Shown here piece by piece: positions 12,617-25,925 of a stretch of DNA of 64,000 nucleotides. Under the pieces are notes generated by a model. It did not search any database. It was given only the letters and a program-made list of their open reading frames with translations, and had not been told where the DNA came from. The position numbers and the translations under genes are program-made. Origin of the DNA: Selaginella tamariscina (lineage: Eukaryota; Streptophyta; Lycopodiopsida; Selaginellales; Selaginellaceae); contig PUQB01000609.1 in NCBI GenBank assembly GCA_003024785.1, positions 62,001-126,000 on the forward strand, in the 5' to 3' direction. The number at the start of each line of letters is the position of its first letter. The stretch's first letter is position 1.

Positions 12617-12916
12617 GATAGATAGATAGATAGATAGAGATAGAGATATATAATACTCACATGCACATGGATTAATATAGGACGCAGATAGGCATATATA
12701 AGCAGTAGCCTTCTCTCATTTTATCTTTGCAGAGTCTCTGTGAATTTTGGTCAGAGTCCGTTTATTTTCGATGTTGAGGTACGTGACAAATAATCAAGTG
12801 ATAATATAACGATCGAATTGCCTTTATGTTTTTCAGGCCTTAATTCAAGAAGAGCGTGAGAAACGACAAGCAGCTGTTGAACACATCCCATTGCCTCTAA
12901 GTGTCAGTCACAGGTG

Positions 12917-12978
<62 letters not shown>

Positions 12979-14725
12979 GATTTTTTGAACATCTTTATAT
13001 ATATGCATGTTGATGTCAAGAAGGGAATTTGGCCGTTACACATATTAGCATTTATAGATATATACACAGATGCTGTTTATGGGGAGAACATATTCAAGTG
13101 ACTATGATATACACGAACTTATTTCTTATATATGTAGAGACTCAGAATATTTGTACAAACACTTTAGAGTAAGGAAACCCATGTGTATGCAAACCCATAT
13201 AACTTTGTAATCCGTTCAATGCAGTATCGTGCGTGCATATTTGCTGTATTACGGATACCAAGAGACTTTAGAAGCATTTGATGATGCTTGTGGAGGGACT
13301 TTCCCGTCTGTTGTTGTTGCCAAGGACAATGGTGTAAAACCCTTGTATGAAGATTATGCTTTGGATCATAGGAAGGTGCTTCGCCGGGTAAGACGCTGGG
13401 AACACGAACACACACAGACATTTATGTCTTCGTCTCCATATGCATATGCATGGGATATGTATACCATGTATATAAACAGATGCATACAAACACATGCATA
13501 GATAAATATAACGATGTAAGTTAAGAGAGAGAGTTTACTTGGATTCATCTCTGTTGTTTTTAGCTGGTTAGAGAAGGTGACCTGGATGGTGTCTTCTCAA
13601 AGTTGCGAGAGTGGTATCCGAAGATACTACAGGTAACACGTACACACTGATCTATCTGTATGCATGTACATGTATACATATATGTGCTTGTGCATCTCTG
13701 TGCGAGCTTAATTCAAGAGGTTTTCTTGCTCCAAACAGGACGCAAAATCACCTATTCCTTTCCTTCTACATTGCCAGAAGTTCATCGAACTCGTAAAGGT
13801 GAGTGTACACAACAGTTGAGTATGTTCTTGAGAGAAGTTTGTATTCAGGCGGGTTCTTTAGAGGCGGCTGTCGAATATGCTCGGGCGGAACTTGCCACAT
13901 TCTTTGGAAGCGAATCATATCAAAGTCATCTCCAGGTTGGCAATTGGTTACATTACATTAACATATCAATGTCCGTGTATATGTGTGTATGTGTGGGCGT
14001 TTGGATGCTATTTACAGACATGTATGTTTATAAGATATACGAATATATATATATATATATAGGATGAAAGAGAACCGTGTAAAGTTGTGTGTGTGTGTGT
14101 AATCTATCTCTATAACTAGGAGTCTTAAATGCACAAAGACACATGTGAGAACCGTATATTGTGGTTGTATATATGTAATGGCTATATGCATGAATATGAC
14201 TCTGTGTGTGTGTACTGTCTATGTGCGAGGGAAGAATAACAGAAGCAACGATAAGCTATGAATATATCTATATACATAAGTATATTGCACTAAATCGCGG
14301 TCCTTATATATTGTCATAATGAATATTATAAAGATGATGCGCAGAGAGAGAGAGAGAGAGAACTCTATATGTACAGTATTGTAGATTAGTACTCTTGTAT
14401 GCTCTTTTAAGTGTGTATATATTGCAGGATTGCTTGGCGTTGTTGGCGTATGAGAAGCCTGCAGAGTCACCTGTATGCTACCTGTTCAAGCTGCGGCAAA
14501 GGGAATTGGTAGCAGACGCAGTTAACCGGTCTGTGATGGCAACCAACCCGGTTCTTATATCGGCAGGTCAGTCAACAATCCACCCTGGAGAAGCTGTTAA
14601 GACAGCTCACGGCTTCTCAAAGAGAGGTTAGGGTGCTTAATGGTGATCAAGGGGAGCTGTTTAGGCTTCACAAGGTTTTAAAATGGCAGCAAAGACGGTG
14701 GGTGGTAATATATATTTATCTGTAA
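11279..14725 (+). CDS. RANBPM: Ran-binding protein M homologue (SPRY-LisH-CTLH-CRA)
   Basis: Eleven exons: 11279-11327, 11434-11749, 12245-12389, 12476-12562, 12733-12778, 12837-12913, 13225-13387, 13564-13632, 13739-13798, 13849-13935, 14428-14725. Domain order is that of plant RanBPM. An acidic N-terminus is followed by a SPRY domain (VYYFEMTIFDRGQRGAISIG, SYGYHGDDGKLYYAQG), LisH (IVRAYLLYYGYQETLEAF), CTLH (LVREGDLDGVFSKLREWYP) and CRA (AGSLEAAVEYARAELATFFG, DCLALLAYEKP). RanBPM is the scaffold of the CTLH/GID ubiquitin-ligase complex in cytosol and nucleus. Two single-base frame changes are visible. One is in an A-run at 12,312-12,315 inside SPRY, before the conserved TTGDTVGAGINY. The other is near 14,566-14,575, before EKLLRQLT. 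Both sides stay well conserved, so sequence error is plausible. The C-terminal end is less certain. Confidence 0.88.
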
Positions 14726-14801
14726 TTTCTTAGTTTTTTTAGCTTTATTTTATTATTATTTTTTTTATTAACTACTTATTTGCATCTCGTGTGTATAAAT
14801 C

Positions 14802-14832
<31 letters not shown>

Positions 14833-16538
14833 GCGATTTGTATTAAACCTCTATACATGATACAGCTGTGTATATAGTTTCATCTGTAGTTAAACGAATA
14901 ATGTGTATAAACATGCATGTTCTGTCCTGTATGTGTTTGTACACTGTTTATGTATTGGATGTTATGACGTGCATGTATGTATATGTGATATATAAACATA
15001 TGTGCATCTCATCTAAACATGTGTGTATATGCACACATAAACTGTATAGTTTGTATATTAATGTTTTGTATATAAACATATATCATTTTTGAGTATAGTA
15101 CATATGTATGTTTGTTTGTACAGTAGTATAAACGTGTACGCACCATACTGGAGTAGTTCATATGCAATCTCAAATTTAGAGAGAGATTATATCATTTATA
15201 TATTATATGGTTTTTATTTGTATGTTTTTTTAAATTCTATATTATATTAATTAATATTGTATACATGCATATATTGTATTATAGTATCAGTATACCATGA
15301 TTTATGTATTAGAACCACACTATTAATTTTAAAATTAAACGCTAAAACTTTGTAGTTGGATTTTTCGATCAAGTAAAAAATTATTAAACTTATAATTTTA
15401 CATTTTAAATTTTAAATTATCCTTATGAATTTGTTGTTATAAACTTTGTTATTAACATTTGATTTATTTGTCCTAATTTATATTTATTTGTTATCATGGT
15501 GTTTATTCCTCTAAAATATATACAGTGCGTTAAGTTCGTTAATATGTTTAGTTAATATAATATATAGATTCTTTAAGAATATGTTAATAGTTTTTTTTAA
15601 ACTTTATCAAAATATTAATTTAAATTAACGCTAAGTAGTTTAAAACTCAACTTTCTTAAATATACAAATAATCTCCTCTAATCATAATAAATATATTTTT
15701 AAATATATAATAAGTATGTATTTAATAATAAAAGTTCAAATATATATATATATATATATATATCATCTCCTAACATCTGATTCTTAAATATTTAAATATG
15801 CTTGAATCTTTATAATAAAGTCTATATTCATTGTTTATTGAGTAACCATATATTTAATATCTTCAAGACTAATAAATAGATTAATTTTTCTTAAATAAAA
15901 ATTTAAATGTGTAAAACTTTAAGTTTAATTTATTACAATTTATAGTTAAGAATAATGACGTGAGAAATGCATTATACTTGTGTATTTATGATATATAATA
16001 TTATAAAATATGCATATATAAATATATAAAAGTTTTGATATTGATATAGTTTATAAACTATATTTATTTTAAAACTTTGGGCCAAACTACCATTTTATCT
16101 ATGTACCATCCTTAATCTAAGTAAGAAAATAAGTATATTTGTTTCACACATGCAAAAAAATATTATCTCCTTAGTACTTAATGTGTGTTGTGTATTGGAG
16201 GTTGACGCCTCCTTAAAAAAATCCAATGTGCCGTCTTCTAAGTTCAAATATATTTATACTTAACATAAATTTAAATATACATATATATATATTAAAATTC
16301 ATGTAAAAATTAGAAAAAAGATTAGTCCAATGTATCTCTTGGAGTTTAATCGGACGGTCCCAACATCTTCTCAGGAACAACTATAATTACACACTTAACA
16401 CCATATATATGTTATATGTTAGTAAGTTTATATATATATATATAATCATCCTAAAGATATAAAATGTTTTCAGCTTTCAGCGAGAGCTTACTTATATATT
16501 ATCCACATTTTGTTTTGCGCGGAGCATGGGTTGCGGTA
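14726..16538. other. AT-rich intergenic region
   Basis: I see no gene. It begins with the 3' side of RanBPM, including a (TG)n tract at about 14,802-14,830. It continues as very AT-rich sequence with short TA repeats and no open frame of note. A slightly more GC-rich patch near 16,180-16,240 and 16,340-16,380 has no recognisable content. Confidence 0.6.
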
Positions 16539-17261
16539 TCACGGTGAGCACTCAAAATCCAGACCTCCGCCAAATGTGCGGCTTCTCCTACCAAAGTTGA
16601 AAGAATGAAAACGCCTCTCCTCGTTTGCCATATCCAAGTCTTCGTCGTCCTCAAAACCAGCCCGATGACCATTGTTGACCGGACTCGGAATGTCCGTAAA
16701 TAACACATCTGTCCGTTCACTCTCAGTTGATCGGTTTTGACTCGGCTTCCATGTTAGTAACCGAGTTGTCCGTTGACCATCCGGACACCAATCTAAACCC
16801 AAACGTGGGCTATCCGGAAGTAACCAGGTCGCCTGTGCAGGGCTGTCTGTTGGTATTCTAGTTGTCCGTAGCGGACTGTCCGTAAGCAACAAAGTTATCC
16901 GTGGTCGGCTGTCCGTAAGTGACCGAGTTCTCCGTGCCAGACTGTCCGTAAGTAGCCAAGTCGTCCGTGGAGGGCTGTCCGTTGTACATACCGGGCTATC
17001 GGTAAGTAACCGGGTTGTCTGCATCGGAGTAGTCATGTGTAACCAAGTCCGTTGATTGCCATTCTCCGTATCTGACCATTCTAATGCAAGCCGTGGTAAC
17101 CAAGCGTTGACCGGGCTTGACCTACTTTTGACCGATGAAGTTGTCCGAAATCTGCACCGCCGGTTGAAGATACTCGACAGGTTCCTTTGTGATCCTTCAC
17201 GTCCATTTCTCAGCAAGACCCTCGTCGTATCTAGAGAAACCTGGTCCACGAACCAAAGCAT
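16539..17261 (-). CDS. unrecognised ORF with 11-residue tandem repeats
   Basis: A continuous minus-strand frame of about 240 codons from the ATG at 17261; the frame stays open to about 17291 without another ATG. I do not recognise a family. The middle (about residues 85-155) is a degenerate 11-residue repeat of the form TTWLLTDSPLR, matching a 33-bp minisatellite in the DNA. The C-terminus is non-repetitive and mixed in charge (DEDLDMANEERRFHSFNFG...LDFECSP). The local GC content is clearly above the AT-rich flanks, consistent with coding or with a GC-rich insert. A shorter plus-strand frame overlaps 17,056-17,319, so the coding strand is not certain. No signal peptide or membrane segment is evident. 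Confidence 0.4.
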   Translation of the reverse strand: MLWFVDQVSLDTTRVLLRNGREGSQRNLSSIFNRRCRFRTTSSVKSRSSPVNAWLPRLALEWSDTENGNQRTWLHMTTPMQTTRLLTDSPVCTTDSPPRTTWLLTDSLARRTRSLTDSRPRITLLLTDSPLRTTRIPTDSPAQATWLLPDSPRLGLDWCPDGQRTTRLLTWKPSQNRSTESERTDVLFTDIPSPVNNGHRAGFEDDEDLDMANEERRFHSFNFGRRSRTFGGGLDFECSP

Positions 17262-17684
17262 CTTCTTGGTCGAGCTCGACGGTAAAGACACATTCCTGAC
17301 TTCCTATACATCAACATAAATATAAATATACTATGCATTTAACACACATATACATATACTCTACATTCAACACACATATAAATATAACTGGCCTATGAAG
17401 CATATGTGTATATGACATACACAAGCATTCAAACATGTAACATGGATAAACACACACACAGATATGTGTGTGTGTGTGTGTGTGTGTGTCATGTACGCAT
17501 GTCTACAGATTGTATGTATGCATATACGTCTAGCAGAGAAAGATCTTCGGGCACAAACAATCATTTGTATCTATGAAGGTTCCGTTGCAGACAACGAAAG
17601 GTCTTGAAGAAAAGCCTGAAGAAGCCAAAGCTCAGAAGCTTAAGGAAGAGGCTTCAAATGTGTACGATGCTTTCATCTTTAAGA

Positions 17685-17717
<33 letters not shown>

Positions 17718-18227
17718 ATATTACTAACATATAACATATATATGGTGTAAGTGTGTAATTATAGTTGTTATCGAACATTTTAAACACTGTACAACAAAAG
17801 TTCGAACATGTTTGTAAACATTAGAAATGTATTTTAAAGTTTTAGTTACTGTTATACTTAAATCTAAGTTATCTGGTTCATACATATGTACTAGATATAT
17901 ACACAAATATACATATCTCTCTATTTAACTATACATATAGGCAAGTAACACACACACACACATATACATATATACACACGTACATGACATTCAAAGGTTT
18001 AAACTTTAATGAATTTTACACATAAAAGCTTCATTAAAAGATTATCTAATTATATTTTTAAATGGAATAAGTTTATCCACAACACACATACACACACATA
18101 GATGTGTATTGAAAAGTCTGATTAGAGTTAAATACATCTTATAGATATGTGAACAGAGAATTACAAAAAAAAAAGAAAGAAAACAAACTTAACACAAACA
18201 TACACTCTCTCTCTCTCTCTCTCTCTC

Positions 18228-18270
<43 letters not shown>

Positions 18271-18460
18271 TGTGTGAGTGAGTGAGTGAGTGAGTGTGAG
18301 TGTGTGTGTGAGTGAGTACAAAGATTAAACCATAATTTAGAAGGAAAAAATGCTATATGTAAGTCTATATAAGGTGGGGTTGTATTCTATAAACAGGTTT
18401 ATATGATTATATTAAACAATTTTAAACTAAATATATACGGTACATGATTAAAGTTATTAA

Positions 18461-18506
<46 letters not shown>

Positions 18507-19856
18507 TTCTTCTTCTTTTATTTTTAATTTCAACCCTGTTATCTTCTTTATTTAGGAGTAAGAAACTTTGAGGTTGCCAGGATTCGAACCCATAATTTAA
18601 TTATACCATTTAAATGGCATGAATGATCCCAGGATATTCTAAATTCAATTTTGCTCAGTCAACCGTGTACTCTAGAATCAAATGTTCAGGAGTGTGACTT
18701 GTAACTTAATAACAAGGGATTCTAGACCTGAAAATAACAAGAACTTGGCTGCCTTGAGCAAAATGAATTTGGGCCCAACTTGTATTTTTTTTGCAGGATT
18801 GCCAATGCGGGCAGAGATTGAAAGCATCGAGCCTACTGTGCACAGAACATTTAGGCGTTTTTGAGACATGCTCGAGTTTAAGGTATGCTCTTCTAAGCTC
18901 CCATTTCAATCTTGAGACACTTGTAGAAAGCCCCATGTTATGAATTGGGAGGTTTATCCACATGGATGGTTTTTGAAGCTACTGCAATCGAAACGTCTGA
19001 AAAGGATACGTAAAAAGAAGGAACCAAAACCCACGATACGACCACCTTGGAAACGCCACCTTGATGGAAGCAAGCCGTTTATGTCTCTATAATATATATA
19101 ATGCTCTGGTTTTTAAGAATTATATATAATTATAAATGTTTATCTCCATTATTGTTGATATGTATCTGGAAGTTAACGTCTCCGATAAGAAAAACTGCTG
19201 TGCGTTCTGAATCAAAGGTTTGATTGTGGTAGCATGCAATGACAAAACATAATAAATCTTTATAAATTTCCTTTAATATTGAAATACGTTCAACTACAAC
19301 ATTTACGAGGTTAATAAAATTTAAAGAGAAAATTTTGACAACCGGAAAATTGCGGATAATTGATGTAGGGAAATACTAAACGAATTCAATTTGATTCATC
19401 AAAGTGACAAGTAAAAGTTTATCCCACACCTTTTATACAAGCATGTTCCGAAAATCTTTACAGCTACTTTGATAAGCAACCTCTTCACCAGCGCTAGAAG
19501 AAGAAATCAGTGCCCTACTGATCATATCGGTATTAGCATAGATGCTATAGAGAGTTGAATGTCCTTTGTTTAAGGGAGAGGATCGGTAAAAAGTCAGACC
19601 CTGCGTTGTCGCCGAGCAGAATCATCACCCATCCCGCACAAAACCCTAAAAGTTTTGAATAAAGCGGGAAACCCCGAGAAGAATTGAACTCGGGATCTCT
19701 CGCACCCTAAACAAGAATCACACGTAAGTTCTTTAAAATATAGTAAACACTTTCTGAATATTCTGCTTTATACATTCTTCGAATATACTTGGTATTTACA
19801 AGTATATCCAGGGTTTTGAATTTTTGATTTAGGGTTGAACGCTTATCTTCTTGGCT
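17262..19856. other. intergenic region with weak exon-like patches
   Basis: Mostly AT-rich spacer with microsatellites. Two patches look exon-like on the plus strand but cannot be assembled into a gene. About 17,597-17,660, after an acceptor gttgcag, has a charged Lys/Glu-rich frame. About 18,798-19,090 includes a basic frame ending GSKPFMSL. Near 18,573-18,583 and 19,676-19,690 there are reverse-strand B-box-like strings (ggattcgaaccc; gaattgaactcggg), possible tRNA-derived SINE traces. No function is proposed. Confidence 0.3.
18205..18310. repeat. (CT)n-(AG)n inverted microsatellite with GTGA tail
   Basis: A (CT)n run of about 24 bp is followed, after a six-base spacer (agatag), by an (AG)n run of about 35 bp. 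The two are perfect complements and could form a long hairpin. They are followed by (TG)n and (GTGA)n-like repeats. Confidence 0.9.
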
Positions 19857-20639
19857 ATGGCGTGCGCTGCGACAAGCGGGTTGAGCTTGCTTGTAAGTCT
19901 CTCTCTCTGCGTGCGAGCGTGCGTGTGCGTGTGTCTTTCTTTCTCATGAGTCGAAGAACAGGGATCGAGGAATGTGAATACGGTGAGGTTCAATAGGGCG
20001 CCCCCCTACTCTGTTTCCATGGCGAGGAAGAATGCGGTGCTGAATGTGAGCTGTATGGCGAAGAGGAACATAGAGCTGGAGGAGATTCGTAACATGTCCG
20101 ATGACTTGATTAAGGAGACCGTGGTGGATTTAAAAGGGGAGCTCTTTCTCATGAGATGCAAGAAGGTCACCCGCCAGGATTACAGGGTTAGCGATTACAA
20201 GAACATGAAGAAGAAGGTACATTCATCCCTCTCTCTCTCTCTCTCTATCTATCTATATATATATATATATATATATAGTGCATATGTATGTCTATAGATT
20301 ATAAAGAAAAAGGCATTTGAATGTATTCTGCATATGTATTTACACAACTATAAATTACAACAACACTAAGGCACGTTAATGGATCTATTCGTGCACGATT
20401 CACGTTTTGTGTGTGTGCACGTGTGCGTGTGTGTGTATGAAACTATCGTTATATTTGCTTGTATAAACATGAAGAAGAAGGTACTTAACGGGTGGTTTGC
20501 ATATGTACGTAGACCTATTACAATACCTTAACCTTCATGTTTTTGTAATCAATAATATATAATGGGACGAAAGCTTATTAACGGGACTATTCATGTCTTC
20601 CAATTATCTATAGCTACATATAGAGACGTTCTTGTAATC

Positions 20640-20701
<62 letters not shown>

Positions 20702-21184
20702 ACTACATACAACATGTTTATAACTATAGAACATGAGGAAGAAGGTTATACTAGTTGGGTTAGTTTCTCACAAACACGCGCGCGTGTAGATAATAAATAC
20801 ATGGAGTTTATTTTAAATAGATAATTATGTATATATGTATAGATTATATTGCTGGGTCTATTCATGTCTATATATATGTCTAGATGCGGCGAAGCTTATC
20901 CAAGGAACTTTTCTGAAGAATATATATTTGTAGCGCAAACAAATATTTATTTACTACTATACAGTATGTGCACACCATATATATAAGTGAAGAGTTTTTT
21001 TACACAAATGCGAGCATAACATTATGCATTCTACATGCATTACGCGCGTGCGTGTGTGTGAGAGAGAGAGAGACATTTATACATATATACATATTCACGC
21101 ACGCACGGTATATATGGTATAAGGTAATGAACAACCTGATAACTCGTTTAATTCAAGTATATAAGTCTTTGCACACACACACAC

Positions 21185-21227
<43 letters not shown>

Positions 21228-21408
21228 TAACTTGATAAAATAGATTGCAAGAATGATGACGGTGCATAGGGAGAGGGAGCTTGAGCGTGGTATAAAGCCA
21301 AGGGAATCTAGGAAGGTTAAACGAGCGTGGAGAAGGAGCATTGTGTATAGACCTCCTCCTTCACTGGCAGCTACACTAGATGCAGAGAAAAAAGATGAGA
21401 AACAATGA
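19857..21408 (+). CDS. RPL29: plastid 50S ribosomal protein L29 (uL29c), nuclear-encoded
   Basis: Three exons in phase, 19857-19892, 19962-20216 and 21244-21408, giving 151 residues. The N-terminus is a Ser/Ala/Arg-rich, acid-poor transit peptide. From about residue 46 the mature protein has the uL29 fold signature ELEEIRNMSDDLIKETV and LKGELFLMRCKK, followed in exon 3 by IARMMTVHRERELERGIK. The plant plastid extension is RKVKRAWRRSIVYRPPPSLA. uL29 sits near the exit tunnel of the large subunit and helps dock targeting factors. Intron 2 is about 1 kb and loaded with (CA)n, (TA)n and (GA)n. The gene ends only about 65 bp from the end of the convergent PPR gene. The frame looks intact. Confidence 0.93.
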
Positions 21409-21473
21409 GATTAATTCATTTATCATTGCGTAACCGTAATTAGCATATATATTAACTTGTTTGTTTTCACGTT

Positions 21474-23162
21474 TTAGTGGCTCATAGCAAGGTTGTTGAA
21501 GAGCAGAAGATATGGTATAGAATCTACAGGATCAACCGCAGAGGCCTGTACAGCAGCCCGGCTTCCCTCGGACACAGTATCCGCCTCACTAACTATGGAG
21601 GCCCACACACGGCTGTCCGGCTGGTAAGGCATGGCTTTAGCGGCTGTTCGCAAGTGTGACCTGGCCAGCACGAGTAAGAACGTGTACCATACAGTAGTAG
21701 TGTGCCGCCGTCCGTTGATCCTCGTTCATCAAGCAGAAGCAGCTCCACGCCTGGTCGACCAGCCCCGCCCGGCTACACACCGATAACACGCTCAGGTACG
21801 TGACACCGTCACCCTCCACGCCTCGAGCAGCATATTATGTAGAATCTCCGTGGCCTCCTGCACGTCCCCCGGCTGGGCATATGCAGTTAACATTGCATTC
21901 CATGTCACAAGGCCCTTCTCTGGGATGGTATTGAACAAGTAGTTTGCCATTGTAACCTCACCGGCCCCCAGCGTATGCAGCTGTTATGGTGTTCCACGAC
22001 ACGATGTTGTGGCCAGGCATGGTATCGAACACCGCCTTGGCGTGACTGGTACTTGTACTCTGTGCGTATGCCGCCAGCATGCTGTTCCAGGATGCGATAT
22101 CCCACACGGGCATCCGATGGAGGAGGAAGCTCCTAGCGGACTCGAGGTCCCCGTGCTGCACGTACGCCTGCAGCATGACGTTCCACGACACCGTGTTCCA
22201 CTCCGGCATACTGTGAAAGACACTCTCGGCTTCCTCTACGTGCCCATGGAGTGCATAGGCGCCTACTAGAGTTGTCCAGGAGACTATGTTGTGGATTGGC
22301 ATGCTGTCGAACAACACCTTGGAGCTCTCCGGGTCGCAGTATGCATTCAGCATCGCGTTCCAGGTAATAAGGTTTCTCTCTGGAATCCCCTGCAGGAAAA
22401 TCTCCTTTGCAGACTCCAGTTGCGAGCACTCCGCATACGCTGCCAGCATGCTCGTCCACGAGACGACGTTCCTCATCGGCATTCTGTCGAACAGGTCCTT
22501 CGCTTTCAGCAGCTGCTTCCTCTCAGTAAACGCCTGTATCATCGTGTTCCACGACACGATGTTCGCCTCTGGAGGGTGTTAAAGACGTCTTCTGCCTCTT
22601 GGAGATGCCCAGAGAGGGCATATGCTTGAACCATGCTGTTCCATGACACTACATCTCTTCCAGGCATTCTCTCGAAGGTTTCTTTTGCGAGAGAGAAGTC
22701 TCCATTCTGCGTATACGCTGCAATCATGGTGTTCCACGTCTGTAAGTCGGGAGCGGGCATCACCTCGAAGAGCTCCTTCATTCTAGATAAGTTCCCACAG
22801 TCTGCGTGAAGTACAAGTATGGAGTTCCACGACACTATATCCCTCACCGGCATGCTCTCGAACACAGAGATGGCAGAGTGGATATGCCCATTGTGGGCAT
22901 ATGCAGCAAACATGATGTTCCAGGTGAATACATTGGGTTGGAGAACTCCATCGAAGACACGACGTGCCTCTTCCACGCTTCCGCACTTGCCATACATTTG
23001 GATGAGGAGATTGTTGAGATACGTGTTGTGCCGGTGCTCGCTCCTCCGTAGGCGTGCGTGTGCGTCCCTCGCGTTGTCTAAGTACTTAGCGTTGGTGTAG
23101 GATTTGATGAGTGTCGCTACAAAGTGTTCATCGCTGCCACCGAGGTTTTGTGTACTTAACAT
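21474..23162 (-). CDS. PLS-class pentatricopeptide repeat protein with E-type tail
   Basis: An intronless PPR gene starting at the ATG at 23162. Successive P, L and S type repeats are obvious: NNLLIQMYGKCGSVEEARRV, TWNIMFAAYAHNGHIHSAIS, MPVRDIVSWNSILVLHADCG, MPMRNVVSWTSMLAAYAECS, MPIHNIVSWTTLVGAYALHG and several more. Near the 3' end comes GVTYLSVLSVCSRAGLVDQA, then an E-motif-like KAMPYQPDSRVWASIV. PPR proteins of this class bind organelle RNA and act in editing or processing; no DYW domain is seen. The coding sequence changes frame about four times (near 22.55, 21.95, 21.83 and 21.65 kb), so it is a pseudogene or carries consensus errors. A shortened copy lies at 30.58-30.91 kb. Confidence 0.85.
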
Positions 23163-25440
23163 TTTGGACCTGTGTTATACAAAATAAATGTATATATAGA
23201 GAGAGAGAGAACCTGGACAAACTTGTGCTGCTAAATATGTGGTTTCATTGGTTATATCCATTATGATGTTTATCTTGCTATTACTTACAACATAAACACT
23301 CTTTGGCTCAAACAACTTGCTATTTCTCTTCTACAAATAATTCTTAAAAAATATATACTTTTTTGATATTGAATAATATAACTCATAAGTTAATTTTAAA
23401 TTATAATCAGTTATGTTATGTTATGGTAGAGTCACTTTAATAAATCATGCATTACCCAATTAAAATAATATTGTAACTCTAATTAATTATTTATTATTGA
23501 AAGGAATAATACTTGTACATTTTATAATTTAATGAGATTAAACTTATTCATAGTGTTTTTTATGAATAAGTTTTATAAATAGGCTTTTTGAACATAATTT
23601 TGTTTCAGTTGTTAAATTTATAAATATCTTTTAAAGTTTTATTTATTTAACATATTTACTTTATTATAAGAGATATTAGTTTACACAGGCAATTGAGTAT
23701 CATATTAATATAATTATGTCTTATATATTTATTATTCACGATAGTGTTATTGACTTTAACATTTTTAATATGCTATTATGTTAATTTTATATATATGTAA
23801 CAATAAGATAAATTTTAATGAATCTATATTGATTAATATTTTACTTATGTATAACATGTGTATTTGATAATCAATTTATTAATATTTTCAATATTTTCCA
23901 ATAGATACTAATGATCTTTCACAAATAAGGTTTTCTTTATTTATTGGTTAAAAAATAAAATAAAATTTATCATTTATGTATATAAAAGTTTATAATCAAA
24001 ATTTATAATGGTGTTATTCTTTCACATTTAAAGTAACAATGATAAAAAATTTAAATTTAAAACATTCACATAATTTTATGAAGATGATAATGTTATTTAT
24101 GAAATTATCATTTTATATTTTTATTAATATAACAGTGTTGTTAAACTACATAATTAAACTTTTCTTATATTGTTCGATCGTATGCTTTTTTAAATTAATT
24201 TTTAAATTTAAAATTGCTTTTATTGTAATTTTTTTTAATTAATTTATATTTATGACATTATTATGGATCATTTTTTTATATTCATTTATATTATCTATTT
24301 TTATGTTTTCATTAAGAATTATAAAGAATTATTACTTTTTTGAGTTACTTTAACAATACTAATTATTTATAAAAATTTACAATTAAACATGTTAATATTT
24401 AGTTTTTCATTAAGACATTATGGCATCTTAACTTGTTTTAAATTAAATTATTGATGATATTTTTATTCATTTTTTGATGAAATTATATTTAATGCTCAAA
24501 ATAAAATTACTCTAAATTTTAACTAGTACTCACCAAAATTTAATTACACCTCTTTTTTTTTTACACATTTTATATTTTTAATATTGAAAAAAAATTAAAA
24601 TATTAATAGTCTCTAGTTAAATTATTTTTCATAATGATTAACATTTACAACATGGTTTTGAATTTTAAAAATTAAATTATTTTTGTTCGTCCTTTGTCAT
24701 GTTATATTTATCCCTTCTTTTAATTCATTAATACATTCCTCTAAACACTCGTGGAATATAAATTTTTATCTTTATCTTGTCACTAATTTTACAGCATGTA
24801 ATAAATTTATGGTCATAAAAGAAAAATATTAACTTAAAAATTGTTAATCTCTATCATGATTGTTAATTTATTCATTATAATTTTTTAACAAATTCAAAAT
24901 ATGATTTGTTATAACTTTTACTCAATCAAAATTACTCAATATGTTATACATCACCTAATTAAATAATACATAGGCTTTTTGTATTTATATTTAAGAAGAG
25001 GTATATAATACTATTGCATAGTTGATTGATAAAGATTTTATTTTTAATTGTTAAGGTCGATTATGGAAAGACATACTTTTTAACCTTTATTGTGGAGAGT
25101 GATTTATTAATTCATTGTATAAACATTAAAATTGATTCCTTAATGGAGATTTTTTGAAAGAAATTTATACAGAGCAACATGGTAAAACCCTAAAACCAGT
25201 TTGTCAACTTTGTAAAATACTTTTAAATAAGCATCTTGTGCATAGCATTAGAAATTAATAATTTAATTTGTTTCGTTAGTTTTCAACCAGGTCCTAGTGT
25301 TGTTGATATTAATTTTAACTTAAAGAATATCAATCTAATGTTGTTGATTCCAACCTCAACTTACGAAATATTAACCTTAGTACAATGATAATACTTATTC
25401 TTGATACTCTTGGTCAAGATATATGTATTTAAACAATTAA
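23163..25440. repeat. AT-rich block, copy 1 (uninterrupted)
   Basis: Very AT-rich, gene-free DNA immediately upstream of the PPR gene. Its segments recur in the same order at 30.92-33.385 kb and 46.852-47.79 kb, and its last 220 bp also at 29.65-29.95 kb. This copy contains only one instance (about 23,690-24,150) of the unit that is tandemly amplified in copy 2. The string around 24,652-24,657 (atggtt) marks the site where copy 2 is split by the 13.5-kb insertion, so copy 1 serves as the empty-site reference. Confidence 0.7.
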
Positions 25441-25459
25441 GTGGGCTTGATTAGTGTGG

Positions 25460-25925
25460 GCCTCTCGACGCCAAGTCGAAGGTATACGCAGTCGGACCGC
25501 TCTTACCCACAGGGAAAGCCTGCACACGATAGTCTTGTCAAGAGCAGGATGAACAGCGGTGTAAGGAGTGGCTAGACAGACAAGCAGCGGTGTCCGTGGT
25601 GTATATCTGCTTCGGGAGCTGGATCTCTCTCTCCAAGACACAGATATACGAGCTCGCAGCCGGACTAGAGAAGAGTGAACAACCGTTCCTCTGGGTGTTC
25701 TCCCACGTGGAGGAGATGGAGGCCTTACCGGACGGATTGGCGAGCAACAAGGGGTTCTTCTACGTGGGATGGGCACCGCAGTTCAGTCACCCTTCAACCG
25801 GTGTGTTTGTGACTACCTGTGCATAGAACTCGGTTTTAGAGTGTCTCTCTCTGGGAGGTCTCCCTATGTTAGCCTGGCCGATTACCATGGATCATCTCCC
25901 GACGTATAGATACCTGGCATGCTAG
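25460..25925 (+). pseudogene. UGT fragment, inverted duplicate of the 5.6-7.2 kb gene
   Basis: Nearly identical to the reverse complement of about 5,905-6,410, covering the linker and the start of the PSPG box (VYICFGSWISLSKTQIYELA, WAPQFSHPSTGVFVTTCA). It lacks short stretches relative to the parent, has a stop where the PSPG tryptophan should be, and has neither the N-terminal domain nor the C-terminus. It is therefore a dead partial copy. At the VYAVGPLLP stretch it retains a G that the parent lacks. The altered TTCA of the PSPG box is shared with the parent, so that change predates the duplication. Confidence 0.85.
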
